DNA of 50,023 nt, from positions 1-50,023 of the forward strand of contig JAGOHA010000009.1 in NCBI GenBank assembly GCA_017996395.1, read 5' to 3'. Positions 39,160-48,642 of this stretch are shown here, piece after piece. Made by a program: the position numbers and the translations under genes. The first letter of the stretch is position 1; each line of letters begins with the position of its first letter. Origin of the DNA: Acidobacteriota bacterium. Its GTDB lineage: Bacteria; Acidobacteriota; JAAYUB01. The notes beneath the pieces were generated by a model. That model had not been told where the DNA came from. It worked only from the letters and a program-made list of their open reading frames with translations, and made no database searches.

Positions 39160-40509
39160 GTGGATGGAAAAGCGGCTCCCGAACGCTTCCTGGTGCTGAA
39201 AAACGCCCGGATCGTTACCATGAACCGGGATCTGGAGATCATCGATGGCGACGTAGCGGTCGATGGGGACCGGATCCGAGCCATCGGCCGGTTCGACAGC
39301 TCCCTGACCAATGCCATCGATCTTGACGGCCGGCTGCTGTGTCCCGGGTTCATCCAGACGCACGTCCATCTGGCGCAGACGCTGTTCCGCGGGATGGCCG
39401 ATGACCTGGAGCTGTTGGATTGGCTTCGCCGCAGGATCTGGCCACTCGAGGCGGCACACACGCCGGAGTCACTCTATCTCAGCGCCATGCTGGGAGGGAT
39501 GGAACTGATCGCCTCCGGGACGACCACCGCGTTGACCATGGAAACGGTCAACCACACGGATGCGGTCTTTCGGGCCGTCGAAAAGCTGGGGTTTCGCGCC
39601 GTTGTGTGCAAGTGCATGATGGACGAGGGGGACCAGGTGCCGGCGCCATTGCGCGAAAAGACCGCCCAATCGATTCGGGAAGGTCAGAGACTGCATCAGG
39701 AATGGAACGGCCGGGGGAACGGCCGGATTCGTGCAGGCCTGGCGCCGCGGTTCGCCCTGGCCTGCTCGGACCGGCTATTCCGGGAACTGCGCGAATTTGC
39801 CGTCGCCGAACGGGTGCCCGTTCATTCCCATGCTGCGGAGAACCTCAAGGAAGTGCAGGCGGTCTGGAAAAAGACCGGCCGGAAAAATGTAACGTACTTC
39901 CGGGATCTGGAACTGCCGGGGGAGCTGCTTTACCTGGCCCACTGCGTCTGGGTGGATGACGAAGAAATGACCATCCTGCGGGACGAAGGGATACATGTGC
40001 TGCACTGTCCCTCGTCCAATCTGAAGCTGGGTTCCGGCGTAGCCATGGTGCCGGAGCTGCGGGCGGGCGGCGTCTCGGTCTCGCTCGGAGCGGACGGCGC
40101 GCCATGCAACAACAACCTGGACATGTTCACCGAGATGCGCACTGCGGCGCTCATCCAGAAAGTCCGACGGGGGCCGTTGGCCCTGCCGGCGCAGGAAGTC
40201 CTGCGGATGGCCACCATCGACGGCGCCCGCGCCCTGGGATTGGAGTCAGAGATCGGCAGCATCGAGCCGGGTAAAAAGGCCGATCTGGTGGTGCTGGAGC
40301 GCGACCCGCTTCACAGTTTTCCATCGCCTGATCCGGTCGCGGCCATCGTCTATGCGTACCGTGCGTCGGACGTGTATGCGGTTTTGGTAGACGGGGAGAT
40401 CCTGTATCGCAACGGCCAGTTCACCCGGGTCCAACGGGAGATTGTCCAGGAAGACATCCGCCTGGAATTGCCGCGACACCTCGCCCGTGCCGAAAAATAT
40501 GGCTTCTGA
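39160..40509 (+). CDS. MtaD/SsnA-type amidohydrolase (methylthioadenosine deaminase-like)
   Basis: 449 residues of the amidohydrolase superfamily (TIM barrel, mononuclear zinc). Features are the metal-binding QTHVHLAQ (His68, His70), the PVHSHAAEN His, the AHCVWVDDEE His and the LGADGAPCNNN Asp, plus a flanking beta-sandwich. The overall pattern fits the 5-methylthioadenosine/S-adenosylhomocysteine deaminase (MtaD) group, which includes atrazine chlorohydrolase relatives. The start is GTG with GAGG nine bases upstream. An MTAP-family phosphorylase with an Asn in its base-recognition site is encoded 3.7 kb away, which fits deamination before phosphorolysis. Substrate remains inferred. Confidence 0.83.
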   Translation: MDGKAAPERFLVLKNARIVTMNRDLEIIDGDVAVDGDRIRAIGRFDSSLTNAIDLDGRLLCPGFIQTHVHLAQTLFRGMADDLELLDWLRRRIWPLEAAHTPESLYLSAMLGGMELIASGTTTALTMETVNHTDAVFRAVEKLGFRAVVCKCMMDEGDQVPAPLREKTAQSIREGQRLHQEWNGRGNGRIRAGLAPRFALACSDRLFRELREFAVAERVPVHSHAAENLKEVQAVWKKTGRKNVTYFRDLELPGELLYLAHCVWVDDEEMTILRDEGIHVLHCPSSNLKLGSGVAMVPELRAGGVSVSLGADGAPCNNNLDMFTEMRTAALIQKVRRGPLALPAQEVLRMATIDGARALGLESEIGSIEPGKKADLVVLERDPLHSFPSPDPVAAIVYAYRASDVYAVLVDGEILYRNGQFTRVQREIVQEDIRLELPRHLARAEKYGF

Positions 40510-41572
40510 TCCGCCCGGGATCGAGAAATTAAAACCAACCGGCGGCGTGCAACAACCAAAGATCGCGCTGTTTCGCCCCCTGGCTTGGGGGCTGGGATTG
40601 TTGCTGATTCTGGCGGCAATGGGCGGACTGGTCGCCCCGCCTTTTCCGACATCGCCGCGCCACAAATCAGCTAAACCGAACGACACAGACAACTCGATCG
40701 AGCCGGCCCCTGTAAGAAACACGGCAACAGGGACCCGATCAAACGTCGCCCGATTCGCCGCGGCGCTGGCTCTGCCGGAACAGTTGCAGCAAGAGTGGTC
40801 GGCGGAAGGACCGTTTCATTTCACCCGTGGTTCACCGGAACTGCCCCATATCAGCCTGACGTTCGACGGAGACTCGACCGACTGCGATCTGCCGGCCATC
40901 CTCCAGGTGCTGGCTCAGCGCGGCATTACGGCCACGTTCTTCTTGACGGGTGAGTTCCTCGAACGGTTTCCCGAATCCGTGCGGGCCGCCGTGGCCGGCG
41001 GCCATGAAATCGGCAGCCATCTCTACCGACACGTGCACCTGACTACATGGGAAGAGAACCGGCACCACGACACCCGGCCGGAAATCACTCGGGAATATCT
41101 GCACGATTTGCTCGAAAAAAACGAAGCCGTGTTCCGGAATGTGACCGGCCAGCCGATGGCCAAATTGTGGCGGGCGCCGTTCGGCGAGACCAATCCGACG
41201 ATCAACGCGTGGGCGGCGGAACTCGGGTACTGGCAGGTGACGTGGACCCGAAGTACAAACCGCGACAAATCGATGGACTCCCTGGACTGGGTGACCGATC
41301 GAGCCGAACCCCGCTACCTCACGGCCCCGCAGATCCTGGAGCGCCTGCTCGCGTTCGACGGCGGCCGTCCGGGCGGCGCCAACGGTGCGATCATCCTCAT
41401 GCACACGGGGAGCCAGCGGCGGGAGGAGCGCGGCTGGACGATTCTGGACGATCTGATCGTCGGCATGATCCGGCGTGGCTATCAGTTCGTACCGGTGTCG
41501 CGGCTCCTCCATGTGGGCCTGGCGCACGCCCGCGTCCATGCGACGGACGACGAACCGACTGCCTCTCCCTGA
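40499..41572 (+). CDS. Membrane-anchored NodB-type polysaccharide deacetylase
   Basis: 357 residues. The ATG at 40499 overlaps the amidohydrolase end by 11 bases. A membrane helix lies at about 24-42, followed by a Pro/Thr/Asn-rich linker. The NodB homology domain (about 115-335) has LTFDGDSTD in place of the usual TFDDGP: Asp123 is the probable base and Asp125 a shifted metal ligand. It has the standard zinc motif His174-x3-His178 (GSHLYRH). Later motifs LWRAPFGETN and ILMHTG match. NodB enzymes deacetylate chitin, peptidoglycan or other N-acetyl glycans outside the cytoplasm. The substrate is unknown. Confidence 0.83.
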   Translation: MASDPPGIEKLKPTGGVQQPKIALFRPLAWGLGLLLILAAMGGLVAPPFPTSPRHKSAKPNDTDNSIEPAPVRNTATGTRSNVARFAAALALPEQLQQEWSAEGPFHFTRGSPELPHISLTFDGDSTDCDLPAILQVLAQRGITATFFLTGEFLERFPESVRAAVAGGHEIGSHLYRHVHLTTWEENRHHDTRPEITREYLHDLLEKNEAVFRNVTGQPMAKLWRAPFGETNPTINAWAAELGYWQVTWTRSTNRDKSMDSLDWVTDRAEPRYLTAPQILERLLAFDGGRPGGANGAIILMHTGSQRREERGWTILDDLIVGMIRRGYQFVPVSRLLHVGLAHARVHATDDEPTASP

Positions 41573-41633
41573 ACTCCGAACCACTTCGCGGGCTGTGGTA
41601 AGATGGCGGCGATCATCCAGGGGAGGTGTGTAC

Positions 41634-42266
41634 ATGGTTGCAGCCAACGTCCGCGGCTCGGTTACCCGTACTCTGCGTCGTGCATTTTTTTCCGGCTTGC
41701 TGGTGGTGGTGCCCGTGGTGATCACGGTGTACATCCTGATCGTTCTGTTTCGCTTTACCGACAGCTTGCTGGCGCCGCTGATCGGCCGGACCACCCCCAC
41801 CTACATCCCCGGCTTGGGCATCGTCGCAACCGTGCTGCTGATTTTCGTCGTGGGGCTGATCACCCAGAACATTGTGGCCCAGCGCCTGCTCGGCTTGGCG
41901 GACCGGCTGCTGGCCCAGATCCCGCTGGCGGGATCCATCTATGGAGCGATCAAGCAGATCCTGAACGCGTTCGCGCCAGGCCAGGCGGAGGAGCCGAAAG
42001 CCGTGGTGATGGTGCCGTATCCCTCCCCGGGCCTGTGGGCGTTCGGGTTTCTGAACGGCACCGTCACGTTGCAGGAAGGGCGGCGGATGGGCCTGGTGCT
42101 GCTGTTGAACTCGATCAATCCGACCACGGGACTGCTGACCATGCTGCCGGTGGAACAGATTGTGCGGGTTCCCCTCACCGTCGAGGAGGCCATGAAAATG
42201 ATCATCTCGGGGGGAATCGTCAATCCGCGGCAGCTCGGCGGAGAGCCGCTGATGTCGGGCCTGTGA
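41634..42266 (+). CDS. DUF502 family membrane protein
   Basis: 210 residues from the ATG at 41634 with GGGAGGTG before it. Two N-terminal membrane helices (about 18-42 and 58-80) are followed by a soluble domain with IPLAGSIYGAIKQIL, MVPYPSPGLWAFGF and PVEQIVRVPLTVEEAMKMIISGG, all typical of DUF502. The function of this widespread family is not known. It is preceded by the deacetylase gene on the same strand by 61 bases and converges with lepA. Confidence 0.87.
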   Translation: MVAANVRGSVTRTLRRAFFSGLLVVVPVVITVYILIVLFRFTDSLLAPLIGRTTPTYIPGLGIVATVLLIFVVGLITQNIVAQRLLGLADRLLAQIPLAGSIYGAIKQILNAFAPGQAEEPKAVVMVPYPSPGLWAFGFLNGTVTLQEGRRMGLVLLLNSINPTTGLLTMLPVEQIVRVPLTVEEAMKMIISGGIVNPRQLGGEPLMSGL

Positions 42267-42287
42267 CCGCACCGCCGCGGACGAGCC

Positions 42288-44096
42288 TCAATCCGTCTTG
42301 ATGTCGAGGATCGCCAGGAACGCGTCCTGGGGGATGTCCACCCGGCCCACCCGTTTCATGCGCCGTTTGCCTTCTTTCTGTTTTTCGAGCAGCTTGCGCT
42401 TGCGGGTGATATCGCCACCGTAGCACTTGGCCAGGACGTTCTTGCGCATCGCCTTGACGGTGGTCCGGGCGATGACCTTGTTGCCCACCGCCGCCTGGAC
42501 CGCCACCTCGAACAACTGGCGAGGAATGACTTCGCGCATACGGGCGGTGAGCGCCTGGCCGCGCCGAAAAGCCAGGCTGCGGTGGACGATGCTGGAGAGG
42601 GCGTCCACCGGCTCGCCGTTGACCAGAATGTCCAGCTTGACCAGGTCGGACTCGGCATAACCGGCGAAGTGATAGTCCATGGAGGCATACCCGCGGCTGA
42701 CCGATTTGAGCCGGTCGTAAAAATCAATGACGATCTCGTTGAGCGGCAGATCGTAGGTGAGCATGACCCGCTTCTCGCCCACGTACTCAAAACCGCGTTG
42801 CGTGCCGCGTTTTTCCTCAAGCAGACTGAGGATGCCGCCGAGGTATTCGTCGGCCGTCATGACGATGGTGGTGTAGATCGGCTCCTCGATCCGGTCAATG
42901 TCGCCGGCAGGCGGCAAATGGGCGGGATTTTCGACGAACAGCTCCTCGCCCGTCCTGCGGATGATGCGGTAACGTACGCTGGGTGCGGTGGTGATCAGGT
43001 CGAGCTCGAACTCCCGCTCCAGCCGGCTCTGGACGATGTCCATGTGCAGCAGGCCGAGAAAGCCGCAACGAAAGCCGAAGCCCAGGGCGGTGGAGGTTTC
43101 GGGATCGAACCGGAAGGCGCTGTCGTTGAGCTGGAGTTTCCTTAGGGCATCTTTCAAGTCGGCGTACTGCTCGCTCTGCACCGGGTACAAGCCGCAGAAC
43201 ACCACCGGCTTGATCTCCTGAAAGCCGGCCAGGGGTTCCACCGCGGGGCGGTCGGCCTCGGTGATCGTGTCGCCCACCTGGGCGTCGTCGACGTTCTTGA
43301 TCCCTGCCATGATGAAGCCGACCTCGCCTGTTTCCAGGCGACCGGTCATCTGGAACTTGGGCGTGATCACGCCGGCCTCTTCGACGGTAAAGTCTTTGGC
43401 CGTGCTCATGAGGCGGATGCGCATCCCCTTGCTGATCCGGCCGTCGACCACGCGCAGCAGGATCACCACGCCGCGATAAACATCGTACCAGGAATCGAAC
43501 ACCAGGGCTTTGAGCGGGCCGTCGGGATCTCCCTGTGGCGGAGGGATGCGGGCGACAATCGCCTCCAGGATCTCCTGGACGCCGCGTCCTTCCTTGGCGC
43601 TGGCCAGCAGGACCTCGCTGCGCTTCAGGCCGACCACCTGCTCCACCTGCAGGGAAACACGCTCGGCATCGGCTCCGGGAAGGTCGATTTTGTTGAGAAT
43701 CGGAATCAGCTCCAGATCGTTTTCCACGGCCAGGTAGGTGTTGGCCAGCGTCTGGGCTTCGACGCCTTGGGAGGCGTCCACGACAAGCAGCGCGCCTTCG
43801 CAGGCGGCCAGGCTGCGCGACACCTCATAGGTGAAATCCACGTGGCCGGGCGTGTCGATGAGGTTGAACTGATAGTCGCGGCCGTCCTGCGCGCGATAAT
43901 TCAGCCGGACGGCGTGGGCCTTGATGGTGATCCCGCGTTCTCGCTCCAGGTCCATGTCATCCAGCACCTGGTCGGCCATCTCTCGGGCGGTGAGGGCGCC
44001 GGTGAGCTCGAGGATGCGATCCGCCAGTGTGGATTTGCCGTGGTCGATATGGGCGATGATGGAGAAATTGCGGATGTGGGTGAGCGGTTGTTTCAT
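42288..44096 (-). CDS. lepA: Elongation factor 4
   Basis: 602 residues, the family length. GTPase motifs [17 protein letters not shown] and LNKIDLPGA are present. The protein then has EF-G-like domains II, III and V and the LepA-specific C-terminal domain (about 485-602) with [19 protein letters not shown]-like sequence. LepA is a ribosome-bound GTPase that acts in initiation/back-translocation under stress. The ATG at 44096 gives the standard N-terminus [19 protein letters not shown]; a longer reading frame upstream is not supported. Stops converge with the DUF502 gene 21 bases away. Confidence 0.97.
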   Translation of the reverse strand: MKQPLTHIRNFSIIAHIDHGKSTLADRILELTGALTAREMADQVLDDMDLERERGITIKAHAVRLNYRAQDGRDYQFNLIDTPGHVDFTYEVSRSLAACEGALLVVDASQGVEAQTLANTYLAVENDLELIPILNKIDLPGADAERVSLQVEQVVGLKRSEVLLASAKEGRGVQEILEAIVARIPPPQGDPDGPLKALVFDSWYDVYRGVVILLRVVDGRISKGMRIRLMSTAKDFTVEEAGVITPKFQMTGRLETGEVGFIMAGIKNVDDAQVGDTITEADRPAVEPLAGFQEIKPVVFCGLYPVQSEQYADLKDALRKLQLNDSAFRFDPETSTALGFGFRCGFLGLLHMDIVQSRLEREFELDLITTAPSVRYRIIRRTGEELFVENPAHLPPAGDIDRIEEPIYTTIVMTADEYLGGILSLLEEKRGTQRGFEYVGEKRVMLTYDLPLNEIVIDFYDRLKSVSRGYASMDYHFAGYAESDLVKLDILVNGEPVDALSSIVHRSLAFRRGQALTARMREVIPRQLFEVAVQAAVGNKVIARTTVKAMRKNVLAKCYGGDITRKRKLLEKQKEGKRRMKRVGRVDIPQDAFLAILDIKTD

Positions 44097-44193
44097 ATCT
44101 GTCGCTTGTCCGGGTGAGTCGGCCCCTGACGGCGGCCGGCAGGCGAAGAGCGGGGTATGATAACAAAAGACCGGTGGGTTGACAACAGCTGTC

Positions 44194-45078
44194 TCAGGCG
44201 TCAGGATCGCCGATCCACCCGTGCCAGTCATCGCCGAGGCGGCCGTCGCGCGTGTAACGTCGCATGGCTTGGGCGCACGGGCAATCGCGGGGCGCTTCGG
44301 CCAGCAGTTCCAGGGCGCGGCGGAACAAATGGGGAAAGTGATGGACCGCCCGATCGACCGCGTCACGCTCGGTCTCGCTCAGCATCCCCCCGAACAGCCT
44401 GTCGCCGCGATACGCCCGCTCCACCACGCCTTCGGCGTAATTGGTGACGTAACAGAGCGGGGCGTAGCAGATCTCCAGCTCGCGGGCCAGGAACGCCTCA
44501 GGGGCGAGTGTCATGCCCACCAGGTCCCCGCCGTCCCGGCGGTATTTCCGGATCTCCGCCGCAGTTTCCAGGCGGGGGCCCTCCGTACACACGTACACCG
44601 CCTCCGTTGCGATGTCCAGTCCGGCTGCCGCCCCGGCGGCCAGGAAGGCCGAGCGGACGTCGGGGCAGAAGCAGGGCGAGGAGCGGATGAACCCCCAGCC
44701 GCGGCCCGCAAAGAACGAGGCGGGGCGCCGGCGGGTTTCGTCGATGATGTCGGTGGGCAGGACCAGCTGACCGGGGTGGTGCCGGTCAGCATGGAGCGTG
44801 CCGGGCCCTGACCAAGCCAGGATGCGGGCCGCCCCCAGCTCTTTCAGCGCATAGATGTTGGCGCGGTAGTTGACAAACGGGGCGCTGACGGTGTAATTCT
44901 CCTGGCCGTGACGGGATAAAAACCAGGCGGTCAATTCTTCCGTCACGGCGATCCGCTGGATCGCGGGGACTTCGCCGAACGGCGTCGGCACAGCGACTGT
45001 TTCGAGGATGCGCCAGGCTCCGGCTTGGAGCAACCGGTAGGCGTCGCTTCCCCCTATCACGGCCAGGACATCGGGCAT
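44194..45078 (-). CDS. MTAP-family nucleoside phosphorylase, probably methylthioinosine-specific
   Basis: 294 residues of the trimeric purine nucleoside phosphorylase family. The conserved pattern is present: [29 protein letters not shown] and [14 protein letters not shown]. At the base-recognition position the sequence is YVTNYAEG (Asn213). MTA-specific phosphorylases have Asp there and 6-oxopurine enzymes have Asn. This favours methylthioinosine (or inosine) over methylthioadenosine as substrate. An MtaD-type deaminase is encoded 3.7 kb away. AGGAG precedes the ATG. The gene is divergent from yebC across a 130-base AT-rich region. Confidence 0.83.
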   Translation of the reverse strand: MPDVLAVIGGSDAYRLLQAGAWRILETVAVPTPFGEVPAIQRIAVTEELTAWFLSRHGQENYTVSAPFVNYRANIYALKELGAARILAWSGPGTLHADRHHPGQLVLPTDIIDETRRRPASFFAGRGWGFIRSSPCFCPDVRSAFLAAGAAAGLDIATEAVYVCTEGPRLETAAEIRKYRRDGGDLVGMTLAPEAFLARELEICYAPLCYVTNYAEGVVERAYRGDRLFGGMLSETERDAVDRAVHHFPHLFRRALELLAEAPRDCPCAQAMRRYTRDGRLGDDWHGWIGDPDA

Positions 45079-45208
45079 CGGCAGCTCCTATACCCTGTGT
45101 ACTTTCGCTTAAAACGAAATTATAATATACCCATTCCGTGTGTTCTACGGCCTTTGATTCATACGACGGTGCTCAACCTGCAATTCTGACAACAGAGGAG
45201 ATATTTGT

Positions 45209-45949
45209 ATGTCCGGACATTCCAAGTGGCATTCCATCAAACACAAGAAAGCCGCAGTGGATGCCAAGCGGGGTAAGGTGTTCACCAAGTTGATCAAGGA
45301 GATCACCGTGGCCGCCCGGGTCGGCGGCGGGGATCCCGACGGCAACGCGCGGCTCCGCAAAGCCATCCTGGACGCCAAGGCGGCCAACATGCCCGCCGAC
45401 AACATCAAGCGGGCCGTCATGAAGGGCACCGGCGAACTGCCCGGAACGAACTACGAGGAGATCACCTACGAAGGCTACGGTCCGGGTGGCGCGGCGGTCA
45501 TGCTTCAAGTCATGACCGACAACCGCAACCGGACCGTTTCCGAGATCCGCCATCTGTTCACGAAGTACAACGGCAACCTCGGCGCCAGTGGTTGCGTGGC
45601 CTACCTGTTTGACCGCAAGGGCTATTTCCTGGTGAAAGGAGGCCAGAAAAGCGAGGATGAGCTGATGGAGATCAGCCTCGACGCGGGCGCCGAAAACATC
45701 GAGGAGTATGACGGCAATGTCGAGATCACCTCGGCGCCGGAAGCCTTCGACACGCTGAAAGAGAAGCTGGAGGGTGCGGGGCTTGAAATGCTGGAGAACG
45801 AAATTTCCATGATCCCCCAGAACACGGTCAAGCTGACGGGCAAGGAAGCCCAGCAGATGCTGAAACTGATGGAATCCCTGGAGGACCACGACGACGTGCA
45901 GAACGTCTACGCCAACTTTGACATCGATGAATCGGAGATGCAGGAATAA
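45209..45949 (+). CDS. YebC/PmpR family protein
   Basis: 246 residues, typical length. The N-terminal [22 protein letters not shown] is diagnostic, and the [21 protein letters not shown] and [11 protein letters not shown] segments follow. YebC proteins were annotated as transcriptional regulators. Recent work shows YebC-like proteins act in translation of polyproline stretches. It is followed by an intrinsic terminator and then ruvC, a neighbourhood conserved across bacteria. Confidence 0.95.
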   Translation: MSGHSKWHSIKHKKAAVDAKRGKVFTKLIKEITVAARVGGGDPDGNARLRKAILDAKAANMPADNIKRAVMKGTGELPGTNYEEITYEGYGPGGAAVMLQVMTDNRNRTVSEIRHLFTKYNGNLGASGCVAYLFDRKGYFLVKGGQKSEDELMEISLDAGAENIEEYDGNVEITSAPEAFDTLKEKLEGAGLEMLENEISMIPQNTVKLTGKEAQQMLKLMESLEDHDDVQNVYANFDIDESEMQE

Positions 45950-45979
45950 GCTGCGATTGGTTCGTCCGCCGATTTCCGC

Positions 45980-46006
45980 ATCAGGCGCCCCTTCCGGGCG
46001 CCTGAT
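45980..46006 (+). terminator. Intrinsic terminator after yebC
   Basis: An 11-base perfect stem (ATCAGGCGCCC and GGGCGCCTGAT, loop CTTCC) followed by TGTTTC. It implies that ruvC has its own promoter in the remaining 170 bases, where I found no convincing consensus. Confidence 0.8.
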
Positions 46007-46176
46007 TGTTTCAACGCCGACCGCCGGGGATTGGCTGCTCTGCCGGGGTGACCGCGGAAACAGGGTGCCTGATCGGCAGGCGACTCCGGCACGGGTCCCG
46101 GGATTCGTGATTCGGCCTTGGCCGTCGGGACGCTTTGTGATGAAATAGGAGCATTCCCCCGGAATGGGGCAGGTTC

Positions 46177-46689
46177 ATGCGAGTGATCGGGATCGATCCG
46201 GGCAGCGAGGCGACGGGTTACGGCGTGATCGAACACCGGAACAACCGGCTGGCGGCGCTGGCCTGGGGCGTGGTCCGTCCCCGCGGTGCGGCGACGTTCT
46301 CCGCCGGACTCCGGCAGATTCACGAAGGTCTTCGCCAGGTGCTCGAGGCGTATCCCCCGGATTTTGCCGCGGTTGAGGATGTGTTCTTTGCGGCGAACGC
46401 CCGCTCCGCCCTCAAGCTGGGGCAGGCCCGGGGGGCCATCCTGCTGGGACTGGAGCTGGCGAACGTCCCGGTGGTCTCTTACACCCCGTTGGCCGTCAAG
46501 AAAGCGCTGGTTGGATACGGCCGCGCCGAGAAAGAGCAGGTGCGGGAGATGGTCCGCCTCTTGCTTGGCCTGCGCGGGCAGGAGCTGCCCCTGGACGCCT
46601 CGGACGCGCTGGCCGTCGCGCTGTGCCATGCGCACACATACCCCACCCAGGTGCGGATGCGTGACGATCCGCCCCGGGCGGGGCGCTGA
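46177..46689 (+). CDS. ruvC: Crossover junction endodeoxyribonuclease
   Basis: 170 residues. RuvC is the homodimeric resolvase that cuts Holliday junctions with RuvAB. The RNase H-like catalytic residues are in place: Asp7 (GIDPGSEATGYGV), Glu67 (VEDVFFAAN), and Asp140 and Asp143 (LDASDALAVALCHAH). The substrate-loop segment AVKKALVGYGRAEKEQV is normal. ruvA and ruvB, often directly downstream, are replaced here by sppA. Confidence 0.96.
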   Translation: MRVIGIDPGSEATGYGVIEHRNNRLAALAWGVVRPRGAATFSAGLRQIHEGLRQVLEAYPPDFAAVEDVFFAANARSALKLGQARGAILLGLELANVPVVSYTPLAVKKALVGYGRAEKEQVREMVRLLLGLRGQELPLDASDALAVALCHAHTYPTQVRMRDDPPRAGR

Positions 46690-46783
46690 GATATCGAGTC
46701 CGGCCGCCGCCGCCGGCAAACACACGCGGCCGCGGCTCCATCAGACGGGCCGACATTCAATCATCGGATCGGGAGGAACGGGT

Positions 46784-48532
46784 ATGAAAATCAAGAAGGG
46801 CTGGATCATCACCCTGGTTGTCCTGATGGTGCTGATCGGAGTGGGATTGATGGTGTACTTTGCGGTCCAGGCGATGGTTCAGACCGAGCCGTCGGTCAAG
46901 GACAGGACCGTGCTGGTGGTGGAACTGACCGGAGAGCTGCCGGAGAACTCGCCGTCGGATTTCACGCTCAGCCTGTTTGAACCGCCCGCCCTGACCTTTC
47001 AGCAGGTGCTGAACAGCATCGACAAGGCAACCAGCGACAAGCGGATCACCGGCGTCTGGCTCCGCGTCGAGAGTCCCAACCTGGGCTGGTCCAAGGTGGA
47101 GGAGTTGCAGAACAAGCTGGCCGCGTTCAAGAAGAGCGGCAAGTTCATCTATGCCACCACGGTGGTCTGCAACGAGCGGGACTACGCCTGCGCCCTGCCC
47201 GCCGACAAGATTTACATGCCGCCGGAGGGCTTCTTCGAGCTGAACGGTTTCATTGCCCAGGCCATGTTTCTGAAGGACACGCTCAACAAATTCGGCATCG
47301 ATCCGGAAGTCGAGAACATCGGCAAATACAAGAGCGCCGGCGACATGCTCAAACGGAATTCGGCCAGCGACGCCCAGCGCGAGGTGATGAACAACATCCT
47401 GGACAAAACCGTCGCGTCGTTCAACGGGATGGTCGCGCGCTATCGGAATATTCCCGCCGAGCAGGTGACGGCCATGATGGAAGAAGGGCTCAGTCATCCC
47501 ACCGAAGCCGCCGCGCACAAACTGATCGACGGCATCCTGTACCCTGACGAGGTGGACGCGCTGCTTCGTGAGAAGAACGGGGAAAAGGGACGCGACAAGC
47601 TCACCACCATCTCCTGCAAGAGCTACCGGCGGGTCAGCCGGCCGGCGGTCGCCGACGGCGCGGCCGATCAGATTGCAGTGGTGTATGCGGTGGGAACCAT
47701 CATCCGGGGCAAGGATGCCTACAGCCCGCTCATGGGGCGGGTGATGGGCTCGGACACCGTCATCGAGTCGCTGCAGAAGGCTCGCCAGAACAAGTCGGTC
47801 AAGGCGATCGTGTTGCGCATCGACAGCCCCGGCGGTGACGGAATCGCCTCCGACCTGATGTGGCGGGAGTTGCGGATCACCGATCAGAAAAAGCCGGTCA
47901 TCGCGTCCATGTCCGATGTGGCCGCCTCCGGCGGTTATTACATCGGCATGGGCTGCCGTCGGATCGTCGCGGAACCCGCCACCATTACGGGGTCCATCGG
48001 GGTGGTCAACGCCAAGTTCAACATGAAAGGAATGTACGACTGGCTGCAGCTCCGGTTTGAGACCGTCAAGCGCGGCCAGTGGGCCGACATGATGGATGAC
48101 ACCCGGGGGATGACGCCGGCTGAGCGGGAGCGCTTTGCCGCCATGACCCGCGGCTTCTACGAGCGGTTCGTGCAAAAGGCGGCCGACAGCCGGAAAAAGA
48201 AGTTTGCGGAACTGGAACCGTTCGCCCAGGGGCGCGTCTGGCTCGGGTCAGAAGCCATTCAGCATGGTCTGGTGGACAACCTGGGCGGCCTCGATGAGGC
48301 CGTTGCTATCGCTAAAAAGGAGGCGGGGATCCCCGCCGGCCGGTCTGTGAGAATCGTGGAATATCCCGTGCCGAAGAAGCTGTTCGAGCAAATCATGGAA
48401 TCCATGGCGGAGACGCAGTTGGCGCAGGTCCACCCCGGCTTGCGACAGGATCTGGCCTTCCTCGGGCGGTTCATCCTGCCGGGTCCCGGAGCCATGCTGG
48501 CCGTGATGCCGTATGCTCTGGACATCCACTGA
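46784..48532 (+). CDS. sppA: Signal peptide peptidase, 67K type
   Basis: 582 residues from the ATG at 46784 (GGGAGGAACGGGT before it). An N-terminal anchor (about 7-29) precedes two tandem peptidase S49 domains. The catalytic dyad is split between the halves, as in E. coli SppA: Lys183 in GKYKSAGDMLKRN and Ser382 in SDVAASGGYYIG. The protein degrades released signal peptides and membrane-associated peptides in the inner membrane. The C-terminal 60 residues contain a second hydrophobic stretch (LAFLGRFILPGPGAMLAVMP). Downstream lies a large GC-rich hairpin. Confidence 0.95.
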   Translation: MKIKKGWIITLVVLMVLIGVGLMVYFAVQAMVQTEPSVKDRTVLVVELTGELPENSPSDFTLSLFEPPALTFQQVLNSIDKATSDKRITGVWLRVESPNLGWSKVEELQNKLAAFKKSGKFIYATTVVCNERDYACALPADKIYMPPEGFFELNGFIAQAMFLKDTLNKFGIDPEVENIGKYKSAGDMLKRNSASDAQREVMNNILDKTVASFNGMVARYRNIPAEQVTAMMEEGLSHPTEAAAHKLIDGILYPDEVDALLREKNGEKGRDKLTTISCKSYRRVSRPAVADGAADQIAVVYAVGTIIRGKDAYSPLMGRVMGSDTVIESLQKARQNKSVKAIVLRIDSPGGDGIASDLMWRELRITDQKKPVIASMSDVAASGGYYIGMGCRRIVAEPATITGSIGVVNAKFNMKGMYDWLQLRFETVKRGQWADMMDDTRGMTPAERERFAAMTRGFYERFVQKAADSRKKKFAELEPFAQGRVWLGSEAIQHGLVDNLGGLDEAVAIAKKEAGIPAGRSVRIVEYPVPKKLFEQIMESMAETQLAQVHPGLRQDLAFLGRFILPGPGAMLAVMPYALDIH

Positions 48533-48540
48533 AACGGCTT

Positions 48541-48574
48541 GCCGGGGCGGGCGCGGCGATGCGCCCGCCCCGGC
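48541..48574 (+). terminator. GC-rich hairpin after sppA
   Basis: A perfect 14-base stem (GCCGGGGCGGGCGC and its complement) around a 6-base loop GGCGAT, nine bases after the stop codon. There is no U-run, so it may be a Rho-assisted terminator or a 3' stabilising structure. Confidence 0.6.
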
Positions 48575-48583
48575 TGTCACCAA

Positions 48584-48603
48584 CCGCCTGACCGGTCAGG
48601 TGG
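48584..48603. repeat. Imperfect palindrome upstream of the M14 gene
   Basis: CCGCCTGACC and GGTCAGGTGG are inverted repeats, ten bases each, with one mismatch and no spacer. They sit 39 bases before the M14 carboxypeptidase start, in the place of a promoter or operator. No bound regulator can be named. Confidence 0.4.
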
Positions 48604-48642
48604 CGGGTGCATGACGCACCCTAGAGAGCAGGCAGGAGTCGC

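Noticed and set aside
46757-48175. Long minus-strand frame opposite sppA
   Set aside because: His/Gly/Asp-rich shadow of a well-conserved SppA; no ribosome site or family pattern.
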